A DNA stretch of 64,000 nt, taken from positions 4,478,501 to 4,542,500 of the forward strand of contig NZ_CP108393.1 in assembly GCF_035961655.1 (NCBI RefSeq), written 5' to 3'. Positions 37,716 through 46,132 of this stretch are shown here, in pieces. The notes beneath the pieces were generated by a model. That model worked only from the letters and a program-made list of their open reading frames with translations. It did not search any database and was not told the origin of the DNA. The stretch's first letter is position 1, and every line of letters starts with the position of its first letter. A program made the position numbers and the translations under genes. The stretch comes from Streptomyces sp. NBC_01317 (lineage in GTDB: Bacteria > Actinomycetota > Actinomycetes > Streptomycetales > Streptomycetaceae).

Positions 37716-38597
37716 TCATCTGCCGTCCCCCGCCACGGCCGGGACGGGAGTCTGGTGGGGTGGGAGGGGTGGGGGTACGGACGGGCTGTCCCTGCGCGCC
37801 AGGTTCAGGATCGCCCTGCCCACCCTCGCCGCCGCGTCCGGTACTTGGCGGAAGCTCGGGAAGTCGTTCACGTCGACCACCACCGGGCCGTCCGGGCCCA
37901 GGAGGACGTCCACGCCGTACAGGTCGAGTCCGTAGACCGCTCCGACCTCTGACACGATTCCGGCCACTTCCGAGGAGAGCGGCACGCGCCGTTCCTTGGT
38001 CGCGCGGTCCGGGTGGAGCGGGGAGTTGCGCTCGGTGGCGTACAACTCGCCGCCGACGCAGTACACCTTGAGGTCGGTTCCCGAGTTCGGTACGTACGGC
38101 TGCGCTATGAGCATGCCCTCCCCGGCCAACTCCCCCCGTATCTCGGCCATTCGATCCGGCGACGCCACCAGCCGTACCGCCCGGCCCGAGCTTCCGTCGG
38201 CCGGCTTGACCACCAACGGGTAGGCGGAGGAGGGGATCTCGGCGAGTGCATCCGGGTGTGACGCGGCGTACGTCATCGGCAGGGGAAGGCCCCGGTCGTG
38301 GCCGATCGCCGCCGCTACCGCCTTGTCCCTGACTCCCCGTATCGCCCTCGCGTCGTTGACCGTTGTCAGCCCGGCCCGGGCCGCGGCCTCCAGGAGAGAC
38401 AGGCCGGGACCGCCCGACACTGTCTTCAGCACCCAGGCGTCGTGACTGCCCGCCCGTACGACATCGGACAGCGGCAGCAGCGCACTGCCGGGGCGCAGGA
38501 CGTCCACCCGGTGCCCCCACGCGACGAGTTGGGCGATCACCTCGACGGGCATGCCGTCGTAGCGGTACTGCTCCTCCACCAGAAAGCAGAGTCTCAT
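37716..38597 (-). CDS. ATP-grasp ligase-like protein (RimK/ITPK-like), first member of a pair
   Basis: A 293-residue ATP-grasp protein beginning MRLCFLVEEQYRYDGMPVEV. The phosphate-binding part is AYPLVVKPADGSSGRAVRLV near residue 130, with a Gly-rich loop that is better conserved than in its paralogue. IAQPYVPNSGTDLKVYCVGG and LYGVDVLLGPDGPVVVDVND followed by FPSFRQVPDAAARV carry the Mg-binding Asp and Asn. ATG at 38597 follows GGGGAAG at 7 bases. It is the first gene of a two-gene operon lying between two tRNA-Lys genes, with a NUDIX hydrolase converging. The final 25 residues are Pro-rich. The reaction is unknown. Confidence 0.88.
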   Translation of the reverse strand: MRLCFLVEEQYRYDGMPVEVIAQLVAWGHRVDVLRPGSALLPLSDVVRAGSHDAWVLKTVSGGPGLSLLEAAARAGLTTVNDARAIRGVRDKAVAAAIGHDRGLPLPMTYAASHPDALAEIPSSAYPLVVKPADGSSGRAVRLVASPDRMAEIRGELAGEGMLIAQPYVPNSGTDLKVYCVGGELYATERNSPLHPDRATKERRVPLSSEVAGIVSEVGAVYGLDLYGVDVLLGPDGPVVVDVNDFPSFRQVPDAAARVGRAILNLARRDSPSVPPPLPPHQTPVPAVAGDGR

Positions 38598-38767
38598 CGA
38601 GCTTCCCCGTAACCCCGGACGACCGAGACGACCGAGCATCGTGGCCGAAAACGCTGTGACACTACAGAGGTCATGATCCGCCTCGCGGTTCCCCGGCCAC
38701 GCACCAGCCCCGCCGCTGGCTATGCTCTGCTGGTTCGGGGATGTCGCGCCGGGGCCGTCGGCCCACG

Positions 38768-38843
38768 GGGCCGTTAGCTCAATTGGCAGAGCAGCGGACT
38801 TTTAATCCGTTGGTTGTGGGTTCGAGTCCCACACGGCCCACCA
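38768..38843 (+). tRNA. tRNA-Lys (anticodon TTT), copy 2
   Basis: GGGCCGTTAGCTCAATTGGC...; acceptor GGGCCGT/ACGGCCC is perfect, anticodon TTT, T-arm GTGGGTTCGAGTCCCAC, discriminator A, CCA encoded (38841-38843). It carries the same upstream GCTATGCTC word as copy 1, so the whole gene including promoter is duplicated. Confidence 0.97.
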
Positions 38844-38992
38844 CCTCTCGCCCCCCGCCCCCCTCCGCCCGCGTCCGGGTCCAGGGGGGCGGTCGGGGTG
38901 GGTTTGTCCGGGGCCGGGGCCGGGGCCGGGGCCGGAAAAGAAGTGGCCGCCAGATGCTGCGGTCGGGGCGAGATCGTCGCACTCTTGGCCGT

Positions 38993-39205
38993 ATGAATGA
39001 CATACCGATCGTCGTACACCGGGCGTCCGGGACAGGCGGCCGTCGGGTCACCGTCCGCGGGCGCATCATGGGGCTCGCCCACTCGGACGACCATCTGGTC
39101 GAGTTCCTGCGCCTGGCCGGCCTGCCCGACGCGTGGGATCTCCTCGACGATCCCACCTGGGTGGAGTGGCAGGGCGGTCAGGCGCACGAGTACGCGGCGG
39201 GGTGA
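38993..39205 (+). CDS. small conserved hypothetical protein
   Basis: A 70-residue protein: MNDIPIVVHRASGTGGRRVT, VRGRIMGLAHSDDHLVEFLR, LAGLPDAWDLLDDPTWVEWQ, GGQAHEYAAG. It is acidic to neutral, folds plausibly as beta-beta-alpha, and looks like a real conserved Streptomyces protein of unknown function. ATG at 38993; the upstream region is GC-rich without a strong ribosome site. It converges with the HAD phosphatase gene. Confidence 0.7.
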   Translation: MNDIPIVVHRASGTGGRRVTVRGRIMGLAHSDDHLVEFLRLAGLPDAWDLLDDPTWVEWQGGQAHEYAAG

Positions 39206-39254
39206 GGTGACCCGTCCTTCGCGGGGGGTCGGGGGTGAGCCGCTCCCTCTCCCC

Positions 39255-39911
39255 TCACCCCTTCTCGCGCGCCGCCCGCACGATCGGGGTCAGCTGCGTC
39301 AGGTTGTCGACCCGCCAGTCCGCCGCCGCGACCACCTCCGGGTCGTCCGCCCACCGGTAGCCCCACGGGCCGCGCCGCAGATGAGCCGTGCGCAGGCCCT
39401 CCAGCTGGGCGGGGAACAGGTCGTACGCGGGATGGTCCCCCACGTACAGCGTCCGTTCGGGAGGGGCCTGGGCCGCCTCCACGACGCGGGCGAAGAACTC
39501 CCGGGTCGGTTTGGCGGCCTCCCAGTCGCCCGATCCGGTGACGAGGTCGGCCGGGAGGTCGAGGCGCCGCAGCAATTCCAGGGCCCGTACGGTCTGGTTC
39601 CCGGCGAGGACGACCCGGACGCCGAGCGCCCGTAACGCGGCGAGGGCGGGCCGTACGTCCGGGTAGAGGTCCGACTCGTCGAGGTGCTCGCCGCGTCCCG
39701 CCGTCTCCCTGGCGCGGTACGCCTCGCCGATGTCCATGCCGGGTTTGATCAGCCGCAGGGCGTCGTTGCCGTCCCTGTTCTGCGCTGTCACGACACCGAC
39801 CAGGGCGGAGATCGTGTGCCGGGGGACGCCCAGCCAGTCGGCCCAGGAGGCCCACTGCCGGTCGTCGCGTACGAGGGTCTCGCCGACGTCGAACACGATG
39901 GTTTCAATCAC
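39255..39911 (-). CDS. HAD-superfamily hydrolase
   Basis: A 218-residue HAD phosphatase-like protein. Motif I is IVFDVGETLVRDD near the N-terminus (the nucleophile Asp is followed by VGET, so the acid/base position normally Asp is Gly-Glu, a known variant in which catalysis may be altered). Motif II is VVLAGNQT, motif III Lys is in WEAAKPTREFF, and motif IV is LYVGDHPAYDLFPAQ. A four-helix cap with WASWADWLGVPRHTISALVG lies between. I choose the GTG at 39911 with AGGG about 8 bases upstream; GTG 39920 is the alternative. The substrate is unknown. Confidence 0.88.
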   Translation of the reverse strand: MIETIVFDVGETLVRDDRQWASWADWLGVPRHTISALVGVVTAQNRDGNDALRLIKPGMDIGEAYRARETAGRGEHLDESDLYPDVRPALAALRALGVRVVLAGNQTVRALELLRRLDLPADLVTGSGDWEAAKPTREFFARVVEAAQAPPERTLYVGDHPAYDLFPAQLEGLRTAHLRRGPWGYRWADDPEVVAAADWRVDNLTQLTPIVRAAREKG

Positions 39912-39994
39912 CGGTGCCACCCTAGGCGCTGGTGAGTGGCGGTTGGGGGGACACGCTCTGCCGATTGTCAGTGGCCCCCCGTAGCCTTACCTCC

Positions 39995-40207
39995 ATGTCC
40001 GCTTCATCGTTCGACTCGTCCGCGTCCTCCGGTACCGGCGCTCCCGCCGGCGCTCCCGCGCGTTCCGCCGCCGTGGTCAATGTGGAGATCCGCGCCCTGT
40101 GGACGCGCGCCGGTGGCGCGCTGTCGGCCGCCGAGCAGGAGCGCTACCAGCGGCTTCTCGTGGAGTGGGCCGCCGCCGTGCGGGCCGATGTGGTGGAAGC
40201 GGCATAG
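39995..40207 (+). CDS. small conserved hypothetical protein
   Basis: A 70-residue protein. A Ser/Ala/Gly-rich N-terminus is followed by VVNVEIRALWTRAGGALSAA and EQERYQRLLVEWAAAVRADV, which looks like two amphipathic helices. Its composition and codon use are typical of the genome. ATG at 39995 has no clear ribosome site. Function unknown. It is followed by initiator tRNA-Met on the same strand. Confidence 0.6.
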   Translation: MSASSFDSSASSGTGAPAGAPARSAAVVNVEIRALWTRAGGALSAAEQERYQRLLVEWAAAVRADVVEAA

Positions 40208-40314
40208 GGCCTGTCCGGCGTGGGGCGGCGAGGGCCCGGCGGGCGGGGCGCCGCGCGGGGCGGCCGTAAATGGGAATGATCTTGGTCTGGATGGCGTAGA
40301 GTCAGGTTTACCGA

Positions 40315-40390
<76 letters not shown>

Positions 40391-40400
40391 CAGTAGGACC

Positions 40401-40433
40401 GAAGGCCCGGATTCCCAGTGGATCCGGGCCTTC
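40401..40433 (+). terminator. terminator hairpin after tRNA-fMet
   Basis: Arms GAAGGCCCGGAT (40401-40412) and ATCCGGGCCTTC (40422-40433) pair perfectly over 12 bases, starting 13 bases after the tRNA. Confidence 0.82.
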
Positions 40434-40523
40434 GGCGTACGCCGCGGTCGCTTCCGGCCTCCCCGCGTGCGGTGACGCCTCCGCGCGGACCGCCGCGTAC
40501 GGTGCGCGTACGGTGAAGGGGCA

Positions 40524-42005
40524 GTGGTGGAGCGATCGGTCCGTAGCCCACTCGGTCGATGGCGACTCGCCGCCCGGCGCGGCGGCGACCAGCCTGAGGT
40601 GAGCGCGGTACCGTCCGCAGCCGAAGCCGGACCGGGCAGGAGACCACAGGTGGGGAAGCTGAGGAAGCCGGGGCTGAGAAGGCCGGGGAAGGGCAGCGGT
40701 GGCTCGGGCTCTGGCTCCGGCGGTGCGCGCCCCGCCGCCGGTACGCCCCGGCCGCCCGGCCCCACCACCGGCTTCGGTACCCGCTTCGAAGGCGGCTTCG
40801 ACCCCTCCGGCGGTACCGGCAGCACCCCGGTCGCGGCCACCGGCGGCCGCATCCCGGACGGCGGCTTCATCGACCGGGGCGTGAGCGCCGAGCCCGGCCG
40901 TATCGGACGCAGGGTCGTCCGCTACCTGCCCGCGCTGGTGATCGTCGTCGGAGTGATCTTCGACTCCGCCACCCCCACCCGCTTCACCGCCTCGCCCTTC
41001 TTCTGCTCCGCCCCCCTGGTCGCGGCCCCGTTCTTCACCCCCCTGGGCACCCTGTTCACCGGCGTCGCCGCCCTCTGCACCGAACTGGTCCTGCGCCTCC
41101 TCGACGGCAACGTCGGGAGCGCCGACGCCATCACCGAGCTGCTGACGGTCCTCACCGTGTCCGTCCTCGCGCTCGGCATCAACCGGGTGGTGCGCCTGAG
41201 CGGCGAGCGCCTCGCGTCCGCCCGGATCATCGCCGAGACGGCGCAGCGCGCCGTGCTGCCCAGACCCGCCGACCGGATCGGCGGGCTGCACATCGCCGCG
41301 CGGTACGAGGCGGCGCAGGAGGGGGCGTTCATCGGCGGGGACCTGTTCGCCGTGCAGGACACGCCGTACGGGGTGCGTCTGGTGGTCGGGGACGTACGGG
41401 GGAAGGGCCTGGAGGCGGTCGAGGCGGTGGCGGTGGTCATCGGGGCGTTCCGGGAGGCCGCCGAGCAGGAGGCTTCGCTGGAGGGGGTCGCGCAGCGGCT
41501 GGAACGTGCCCTCACGCGCGAGGGGACGCGGCGGGACGGGATCGACGTCTTCGAGGGCTTCACCACGGCCGTGCTGGCCGAGATCCCGAACGACGAGGCG
41601 GTGGTACGGCTGGTCAACCGCGGCCACCCCGAGCCGCTGCTGACCCACGCGGACGGCGTGGTGGTGATGCTGGCGCCCGGCGACCACGCGCTGCCGCTCG
41701 GGATGAGCGAGCTGGGCGCGTGGCCGGACCGCGCGGACGAGGAGCCGTTCCCGCCGGGGGCGACCCTGCTCTTCTACACGGACGGCCTGTCCGAGGCGCG
41801 CAACGCGAAGGGTGTCTTCTACGACGCGCGCGAGCGGCTGTCCGGGCGGATCTTCCCGGGGCCGGACGAGATGCTGGACGCGCTCATCGGGGACGTACGC
41901 GTGCACACGGGGGGCGGTAACACGGACGACATGGCGCTGCTGGCGGTCAGCCGGCCCGTCCAGGGGCAGCCGGAACGGCGCAGGACGATGCCGGTCGTGC
42001 CCTAG
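40524..42005 (+). CDS. membrane PP2C-type serine/threonine phosphatase (SpoIIE/RsbU-like)
   Basis: A 493-residue protein. A disordered Gly/Pro-rich N-terminus of about 130 residues precedes three hydrophobic segments (VRYLPALVIVVGVIFDSATP, FTPLGTLFTGVAALCTELVL, LLTVLTVSVLALGI). The cytoplasmic PP2C domain (SpoIIE type) follows from about residue 240: ARYEAAQEGAFIGGDLFAVQ, RLVVGDVRGKGLEA, LVNRGHPEPLL, LLFYTDGLSEAR and GGGNTDDMALL, which carry the metal-binding Asp residues. Relatives dephosphorylate anti-anti-sigma factors in partner-switching cascades, for which Streptomyces have dozens of members. Start GTG 40524 follows GAAGGGGC. Confidence 0.9.
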   Translation: MVERSVRSPLGRWRLAARRGGDQPEVSAVPSAAEAGPGRRPQVGKLRKPGLRRPGKGSGGSGSGSGGARPAAGTPRPPGPTTGFGTRFEGGFDPSGGTGSTPVAATGGRIPDGGFIDRGVSAEPGRIGRRVVRYLPALVIVVGVIFDSATPTRFTASPFFCSAPLVAAPFFTPLGTLFTGVAALCTELVLRLLDGNVGSADAITELLTVLTVSVLALGINRVVRLSGERLASARIIAETAQRAVLPRPADRIGGLHIAARYEAAQEGAFIGGDLFAVQDTPYGVRLVVGDVRGKGLEAVEAVAVVIGAFREAAEQEASLEGVAQRLERALTREGTRRDGIDVFEGFTTAVLAEIPNDEAVVRLVNRGHPEPLLTHADGVVVMLAPGDHALPLGMSELGAWPDRADEEPFPPGATLLFYTDGLSEARNAKGVFYDARERLSGRIFPGPDEMLDALIGDVRVHTGGGNTDDMALLAVSRPVQGQPERRRTMPVVP

Positions 42006-42289
42006 GTCGCCCGACGCCCGACGCCCGACGCCCGACACCCGCCCCCCCCGCCCGTTCAGCACGCTGCGTGAGCGCCGCGTACCGCTCCGCACAACGCCTG
42101 ATCACCCGTCAGAAACCTTTGACCACCGCAGTGGCCACCGGAGACGATCAACTCGCCCGCTTGCGCCTCGATGTGTCCCGGTACGTCCGTTGCGAATTCG
42201 TTAACGATCATCCGGAACAGCTTGGAATAAAGCCCATGTCTCTATTAACGTTCGATAACGCAGCGCGGTCGTCCCAGCCGTCGTCAGGA
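42006..42289. other. intergenic region upstream of the c-di-AMP riboswitch
   Basis: No gene. This part of the leader region is less GC-rich from 42180 on (TTCGTTAACGATCATCC, then CTATTAACGTTCGATAACG) and should contain the promoter of the riboswitch-controlled peptidase gene. TTGGAA at 42222 with TATTAA at 42243 is a weak candidate. Confidence 0.5.
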
Positions 42290-42436
42290 CGGCGCCGTGC
42301 CGCACGCGCCGAATCCCGCAAGGGAACCGGGGAACCACCAATTGGGGTGAATCGGGAGCTTCTTGCTGCCTTGTGCCGCGAGAGCACCCGTAGGAGACCT
42401 TCCTGCTCCGAACCCGTCAGCTAACCCGGTAGGCGA
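42290..42436 (+). ncRNA. c-di-AMP (ydaO-yuaA) riboswitch
   Basis: The leader contains the conserved ydaO blocks in order: CGCCGAATCCCG near 42307, GGGAACCGGGGAACCACC at 42322, TTGGGGTGAATCGGGAG at 42342, a variable hairpin, then GTAGGAGACCTTCCTGCTCC at 42390 and GAACCCGTCAGCTAACCCGG at 42410 followed by TAGGCG. The motif lies 25 bases before the GTG of an M23 peptidase. In Streptomyces this class represses cell-wall hydrolase genes when cyclic di-AMP is high, which fits the gene downstream. Exact ends are approximate. Confidence 0.95.
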
Positions 42437-42461
42437 GAAGGAAGGAAAGGAGCGCGCCCCA

Positions 42462-43520
42462 GTGGCGTCCAACAAGCCTGCCCTCGAAGCCCCCTTCGAA
42501 ACGGAAACCTTCGAACCGCCGAGGTTCGGCACCGAAGCGGACCGGACCTGGGGGGAGTGGAATCCCACCGAGGACTCCCTGCTTCCCCCCGTACGAGGCA
42601 GGCACCGCGTCGCCAAGCAGCGCGGACTGGCCCGCAGTTCCACGGTCCTCGGCGTCGGCGTCCTCGCCGCCGTCGGTGCGGGCGGCATCGCCACCGCGCA
42701 GGACAAGCCCGCCGTCTCCATATCCCTGCCCGATGCCATCACGGACAACCTTCCGGCCGCCAAGTCGCTGCCGGGCGTGGGTTCCCTGGGTACGGAAGAG
42801 GCCAAGCCGAGCGCGCTCGCCACCGACCCGCTGACCACGGCGGGCATGACCACCGCGGACTTCCAGTCGGGCGCCACCGACGCCGGCGAGGCGCTGCGCG
42901 CCCGGATCCTCCAGCAGGCCGAGGCGCAGCAGGCCGAGGCCGACGCCACGACCAAGGCGGCCGAGCAGGCGGCGGCGGCCGAGAAGGCCGCGGCGGACGC
43001 CGAGAAGCGCCAGACCGAGGCCGAGAAGAAGATCCAGGCCGCGAAGGACAAGGCGGAGGCCGAGGCCAAGGCCAAGGCGGCCGCCAAGGCCGAGAAGGAG
43101 CGCCTGGCCAAGCTGGCCGAGAGCTACACCCTCCCCGTCGTCTCGTACACGATCACCTCCACCTTCGGCCAGGCCGGCTCCATGTGGTCCTCCGGCTACC
43201 ACACCGGGCTGGACTTCGCGGCCCCGACCGGCACGCCGATCAAGGCGGTCCACAGCGGCACGGTCCAGTCGGCCGGCTGGTCCGGCTCGTACGGCTACCG
43301 CACGGTGCTGGAGCTCGACGACGGTACGGAACTGTGGTTCTGCCACCAGTCCTCGATGACCGTCACCGCCGGCCAGAAGGTCTCCACGGGCGAGGTCATC
43401 GGCCGCGTGGGCGCGACCGGCAACGTGACGGGCCCGCACCTGCACCTGGAGGTCCACGCCCCAGGCGGCACGGACATCGACCCGATGGGCTGGCTCCAGA
43501 GCAAGGGCCTCAACCCGTAG
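42462..43520 (+). CDS. secreted M23 family cell-wall endopeptidase
   Basis: A 352-residue LytM-type protein. A hydrophilic leader of about 55 residues precedes one hydrophobic segment (STVLGVGVLAAVGAGGIATA), so it is exported or anchored. An Ala/Glu/Lys-rich coiled coil spans about residues 150-225 (AEAQQAEADATTKAAEQAAA and following). The peptidase domain has HTGLDFAAPTGTPIKAVHSG (first zinc His and Asp), and the second His pair is in GPHLHLEVH. It cuts peptide cross-bridges in peptidoglycan during growth or germination. GTG 42462 follows AAAGGAG at 10 bases. Expression is presumably switched by the c-di-AMP riboswitch immediately upstream. Confidence 0.95.
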   Translation: MASNKPALEAPFETETFEPPRFGTEADRTWGEWNPTEDSLLPPVRGRHRVAKQRGLARSSTVLGVGVLAAVGAGGIATAQDKPAVSISLPDAITDNLPAAKSLPGVGSLGTEEAKPSALATDPLTTAGMTTADFQSGATDAGEALRARILQQAEAQQAEADATTKAAEQAAAAEKAAADAEKRQTEAEKKIQAAKDKAEAEAKAKAAAKAEKERLAKLAESYTLPVVSYTITSTFGQAGSMWSSGYHTGLDFAAPTGTPIKAVHSGTVQSAGWSGSYGYRTVLELDDGTELWFCHQSSMTVTAGQKVSTGEVIGRVGATGNVTGPHLHLEVHAPGGTDIDPMGWLQSKGLNP

Positions 43521-43635
43521 GGCCTCGACCCGTAGCGGATCGATCGCGCGCCGGGGGTGGCGGAGCAGCCCCCGGCCCCGGCGTCGTCGACTCGGGCCGG
43601 AATAGCGTCCGGCCCCCGCGTCGTTGGGGCAGTTC

Positions 43636-44580
43636 ATGACAGATCTGCTCACCCTCGGCTCCTCCGACCTCCGGGTCTTCCCCCTCTCCCTCGGCGGCAA
43701 CGTCTTCGGCTGGACGTCCGACGAGGCCGAGTCCTTCGCCGTCCTGGACGGATACGCCGCCGTCGGCGGCAACTTCGTGGACACCGCCGACACGTACTCC
43801 TCCTGGGCCCCCGGCCACCAGGGCGGCGAGTCGGAGACCGTCCTCGGCAACTGGATCGCCGCGCGCGGCAACCGCTCCGAGGTGGTCGTGGCGACCAAGG
43901 TCGGCGCCCACCCGCAGTTCAAGGGCCTGCGGGCGGCCACGATCAAGGGTGCGGCCGAGGAGTCGCTGCGCCGGCTGCGTACGGACTACATCGACCTCTA
44001 CTACACGCACTTCGACGATCCCGAGGTGCCGGTCGAGGAGATCATCACCGCGCTCGACCAGCTGGTGAAGGACGGCAAGGTCCGGGCGATAGCCGCCTCC
44101 AACCTCAGCACCGAGCGCCTCGCCGCCTCCCTCGCCTTCTCCGAGAGCGAGGGGCTGGCCCGGTACGAAGTCCTCCAGCCGCGCTACAACCTGGTCTCCC
44201 GCGACACGTACGAGGGCCCGCTCCAGGACCTCGTGGCCGAGCACGGGCTGTCGACCGTGCCGTACTCGTCTCTCGCGGCGGGCTTCCTCACGGGCAAGTA
44301 CCGCGCCGGGACGACGGTCGACAGCCCGCGCGCGGCGGGGGCGGGCGCGCACCTGGAGACCGGGCGGGGCCTGGCCGTGCTCGCCGCGCTGGACCGGGTC
44401 GCCGGGGCCCGTGGCGTCGAGGTCGGCACCGTCGCGCTGGCGTGGCTGGCGGCGCAGCCGACCGTGGTGGCGCCCCTGGCGTCCGCGCGGACCGTCGAGC
44501 AGCTGCCCGTACTGCTGGCGGCGACCGGACTGGAGCTGACGGCGGAGGAGTTGGCGGACCTGACCGCCGCATCCGCCTAG
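43636..44580 (+). CDS. aldo/keto reductase
   Basis: A 314-residue NADPH-dependent oxidoreductase with a TIM-barrel fold. Visible are the strand-1 motif FPLSLGGNVFGWTSDEAESF, catalytic FVDTADTYSSW (Asp and Tyr), VVVATKVGAH with the catalytic Lys, YIDLYYTHFDD (His), KVRAIAASN, and LQPRYNLVSR, with the cofactor end VVAPLASARTVEQL. The substrate is unknown; the sequence is nearest the YajO/Tas-like general-stress group. ATG 43636. Unusually, its stop codon TAG lies inside the terminal repeat of a palindromic element. Confidence 0.92.
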   Translation: MTDLLTLGSSDLRVFPLSLGGNVFGWTSDEAESFAVLDGYAAVGGNFVDTADTYSSWAPGHQGGESETVLGNWIAARGNRSEVVVATKVGAHPQFKGLRAATIKGAAEESLRRLRTDYIDLYYTHFDDPEVPVEEIITALDQLVKDGKVRAIAASNLSTERLAASLAFSESEGLARYEVLQPRYNLVSRDTYEGPLQDLVAEHGLSTVPYSSLAAGFLTGKYRAGTTVDSPRAAGAGAHLETGRGLAVLAALDRVAGARGVEVGTVALAWLAAQPTVVAPLASARTVEQLPVLLAATGLELTAEELADLTAASA

Positions 44581-44757
44581 GGCGTGTCCGCAAAGTGGGG
44601 CCTGGCTCGCGGGGTCTGGCACGCGCGCTAGCGGCGTTGTCGGACCCACCCCGTACATCCAGTACGGGGTGGGTCCTCCGCCTTGCGATCGCACGCACCA
44701 GACCCCGCGAGCCCCGCCCTCCGGGCGGACGACCCCACTTTGCGGACACGCCCTAGG
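44576..44757. mobile_element. 182-base nested palindromic (MITE-like) element
   Basis: The outermost 25 bases (44576-44600, beginning CCTAGGGCGTGTCCGCAAAG) are a perfect inverted repeat of 44733-44757. Inside lies a second pair (GGCTCGCGGGGTCTGG near 44603-44618 against CCAGACCCCGCGAGCC near 44697-44712). A central perfect 15-base hairpin is GGACCCACCCCGTAC / GTACGGGGTGGGTCC at 44642-44676. There is no coding frame. Size and symmetry fit a non-autonomous transposable element or large REP-type palindrome. The AKR stop codon is within the left terminus. Confidence 0.75.
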
Positions 44758-44792
44758 TCCGAAAGGGACGGCACAGCGCGTAGGGGGAGTTG

Positions 44793-46082
44793 TCAGTCGC
44801 GGTACGGGTTGTAGCCGTCGTAGTCGATGTACGGCGGCGGCACCCGTACCCGGCCCGTGGCCCGCGCCGCGTACGTGAGCGCGGGCCCCGCGATCCCCCT
44901 GCGCTGCCACAGATGGTGCAGCAACTCCCGCTCCCGCTCGGCGAAGTCGGGCGCGCCGGCCTCCCGCTCGGCCCGGTGCCGCAGGAAGGCCAACGACGTC
45001 GCGAACGCCTCGTACTCCCCGACGGCCCTGGCCGCCCGCGCCCCGTACGTACGGCCCGCGAAGTCCCGCGCCGTCGTGCGCGCCCGCATCGAGGAGAGCG
45101 CGAGCGGCGCGGCGGGGACCAGCCAGCCGGCGGCGGAGTACGCGGGCAACTCGGCGGAGATCGTGCGCAGTTCGCGCTGCCTGCTCCAGATCGCCAGCCA
45201 GGTGACCAGCCCGAGGACCGGGACCATGAACGCGGCGTAGACCAGGTAGAAGCCGTAGGGGCCGAAGAGCGATGTCGAGCCGTTCCACAGCGCGTGCAGG
45301 CCCATCGCCACCGCCAGGCCCAGCAGCGGCAACACCCTTCTGCGCAGCCTGTGGTGACGGGGTGTCGCCGCCGCCAGCCCGAAGCCGATGCCCGTCAGCA
45401 CGGTGAAGAGCGGGTGGGCGAAGGGCGACAGCAGGATGCGTACGACGAAGGTGGCGACGGTCATGGAGGTGAGGCCGGAGCCGCCGGTGTACTGGTCCTC
45501 GCCGAAGGCGTTGCCTAGGTAGAGGATGTTCTCGGTGAACGCGAAGCCGGTGGCGGAGAAGCCCGCGACCACCACGCCGTCCACCAGCCCGGTGAACTCC
45601 CTTCTGCGGAACAGGAAGATCAGCAGGATCGCGCCGGCCTTCGCGCTCTCCTCGACGACCGGCGCTATCACCGTGGCGCCGAGGGACTCCGCGCCCCGTG
45701 GGTCGGCGGTCGCGTTGGCGATCCAGCGCGTGGCCAGGGAGTTGGCGAGGATGGCCACCAGGGCGGCGGCGCAGGCGCCCCAGGCGAACGAGAACAGCAG
45801 GTTGCGCCACGGGCCGGGCTCGACCCGGTCCAGCCAGCGGAAGACCGTCATGAGCAGCGGTACGGGCAGGACGGCGAGGCCGAGGCCGACGAGGAAGCCC
45901 TCGGTGCCGGTCTGGTCGCGGACGAGCAGGAGGATCACCAGGCCGCACAGCGCGAGTGTGGTGATCACCGCCGTCGCTCTGACCGCCCGGTGGGCCCAGA
46001 ACGTACGGCGGCGCCAGAACACGCGGCGCGGCAGGGCGGGCCCGCCGTCGGGCGCGGGGGACTGCGGGGGCGGTGCTGACAC
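44793..46082 (-). CDS. PrsW-family intramembrane metalloprotease
   Basis: A 429-residue protein with about eight hydrophobic segments. The family motifs are VVEESAKAGAILLIFLFRRR (EExxK), GFAFTENILYLGNAF (FxxxEN) and LLSPFAHPLFTVLTGIGFGL (HPLFT, a zinc-ligand His). B. subtilis PrsW makes the first cut in the anti-sigma factor RsiW; targets in Streptomyces are unproven. The C-terminal 130 residues are cytoplasmic, ending YIDYDGYNPYRD. ATG 46082. trmB lies 50 bases upstream on the same strand. Confidence 0.92.
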   Translation of the reverse strand: MSAPPPQSPAPDGGPALPRRVFWRRRTFWAHRAVRATAVITTLALCGLVILLLVRDQTGTEGFLVGLGLAVLPVPLLMTVFRWLDRVEPGPWRNLLFSFAWGACAAALVAILANSLATRWIANATADPRGAESLGATVIAPVVEESAKAGAILLIFLFRRREFTGLVDGVVVAGFSATGFAFTENILYLGNAFGEDQYTGGSGLTSMTVATFVVRILLSPFAHPLFTVLTGIGFGLAAATPRHHRLRRRVLPLLGLAVAMGLHALWNGSTSLFGPYGFYLVYAAFMVPVLGLVTWLAIWSRQRELRTISAELPAYSAAGWLVPAAPLALSSMRARTTARDFAGRTYGARAARAVGEYEAFATSLAFLRHRAEREAGAPDFAERERELLHHLWQRRGIAGPALTYAARATGRVRVPPPYIDYDGYNPYRD

Positions 46083-46132
46083 CTGTCGACCCTAACCAGC
46101 GGCACCGGCGTCTGGCGACGGTGCCTGATCGA

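Noticed and set aside
42068..42424. 118-residue + frame upstream of the M23 peptidase
   Set aside because: It overlaps the conserved c-di-AMP riboswitch, which explains the conservation; no start signal.
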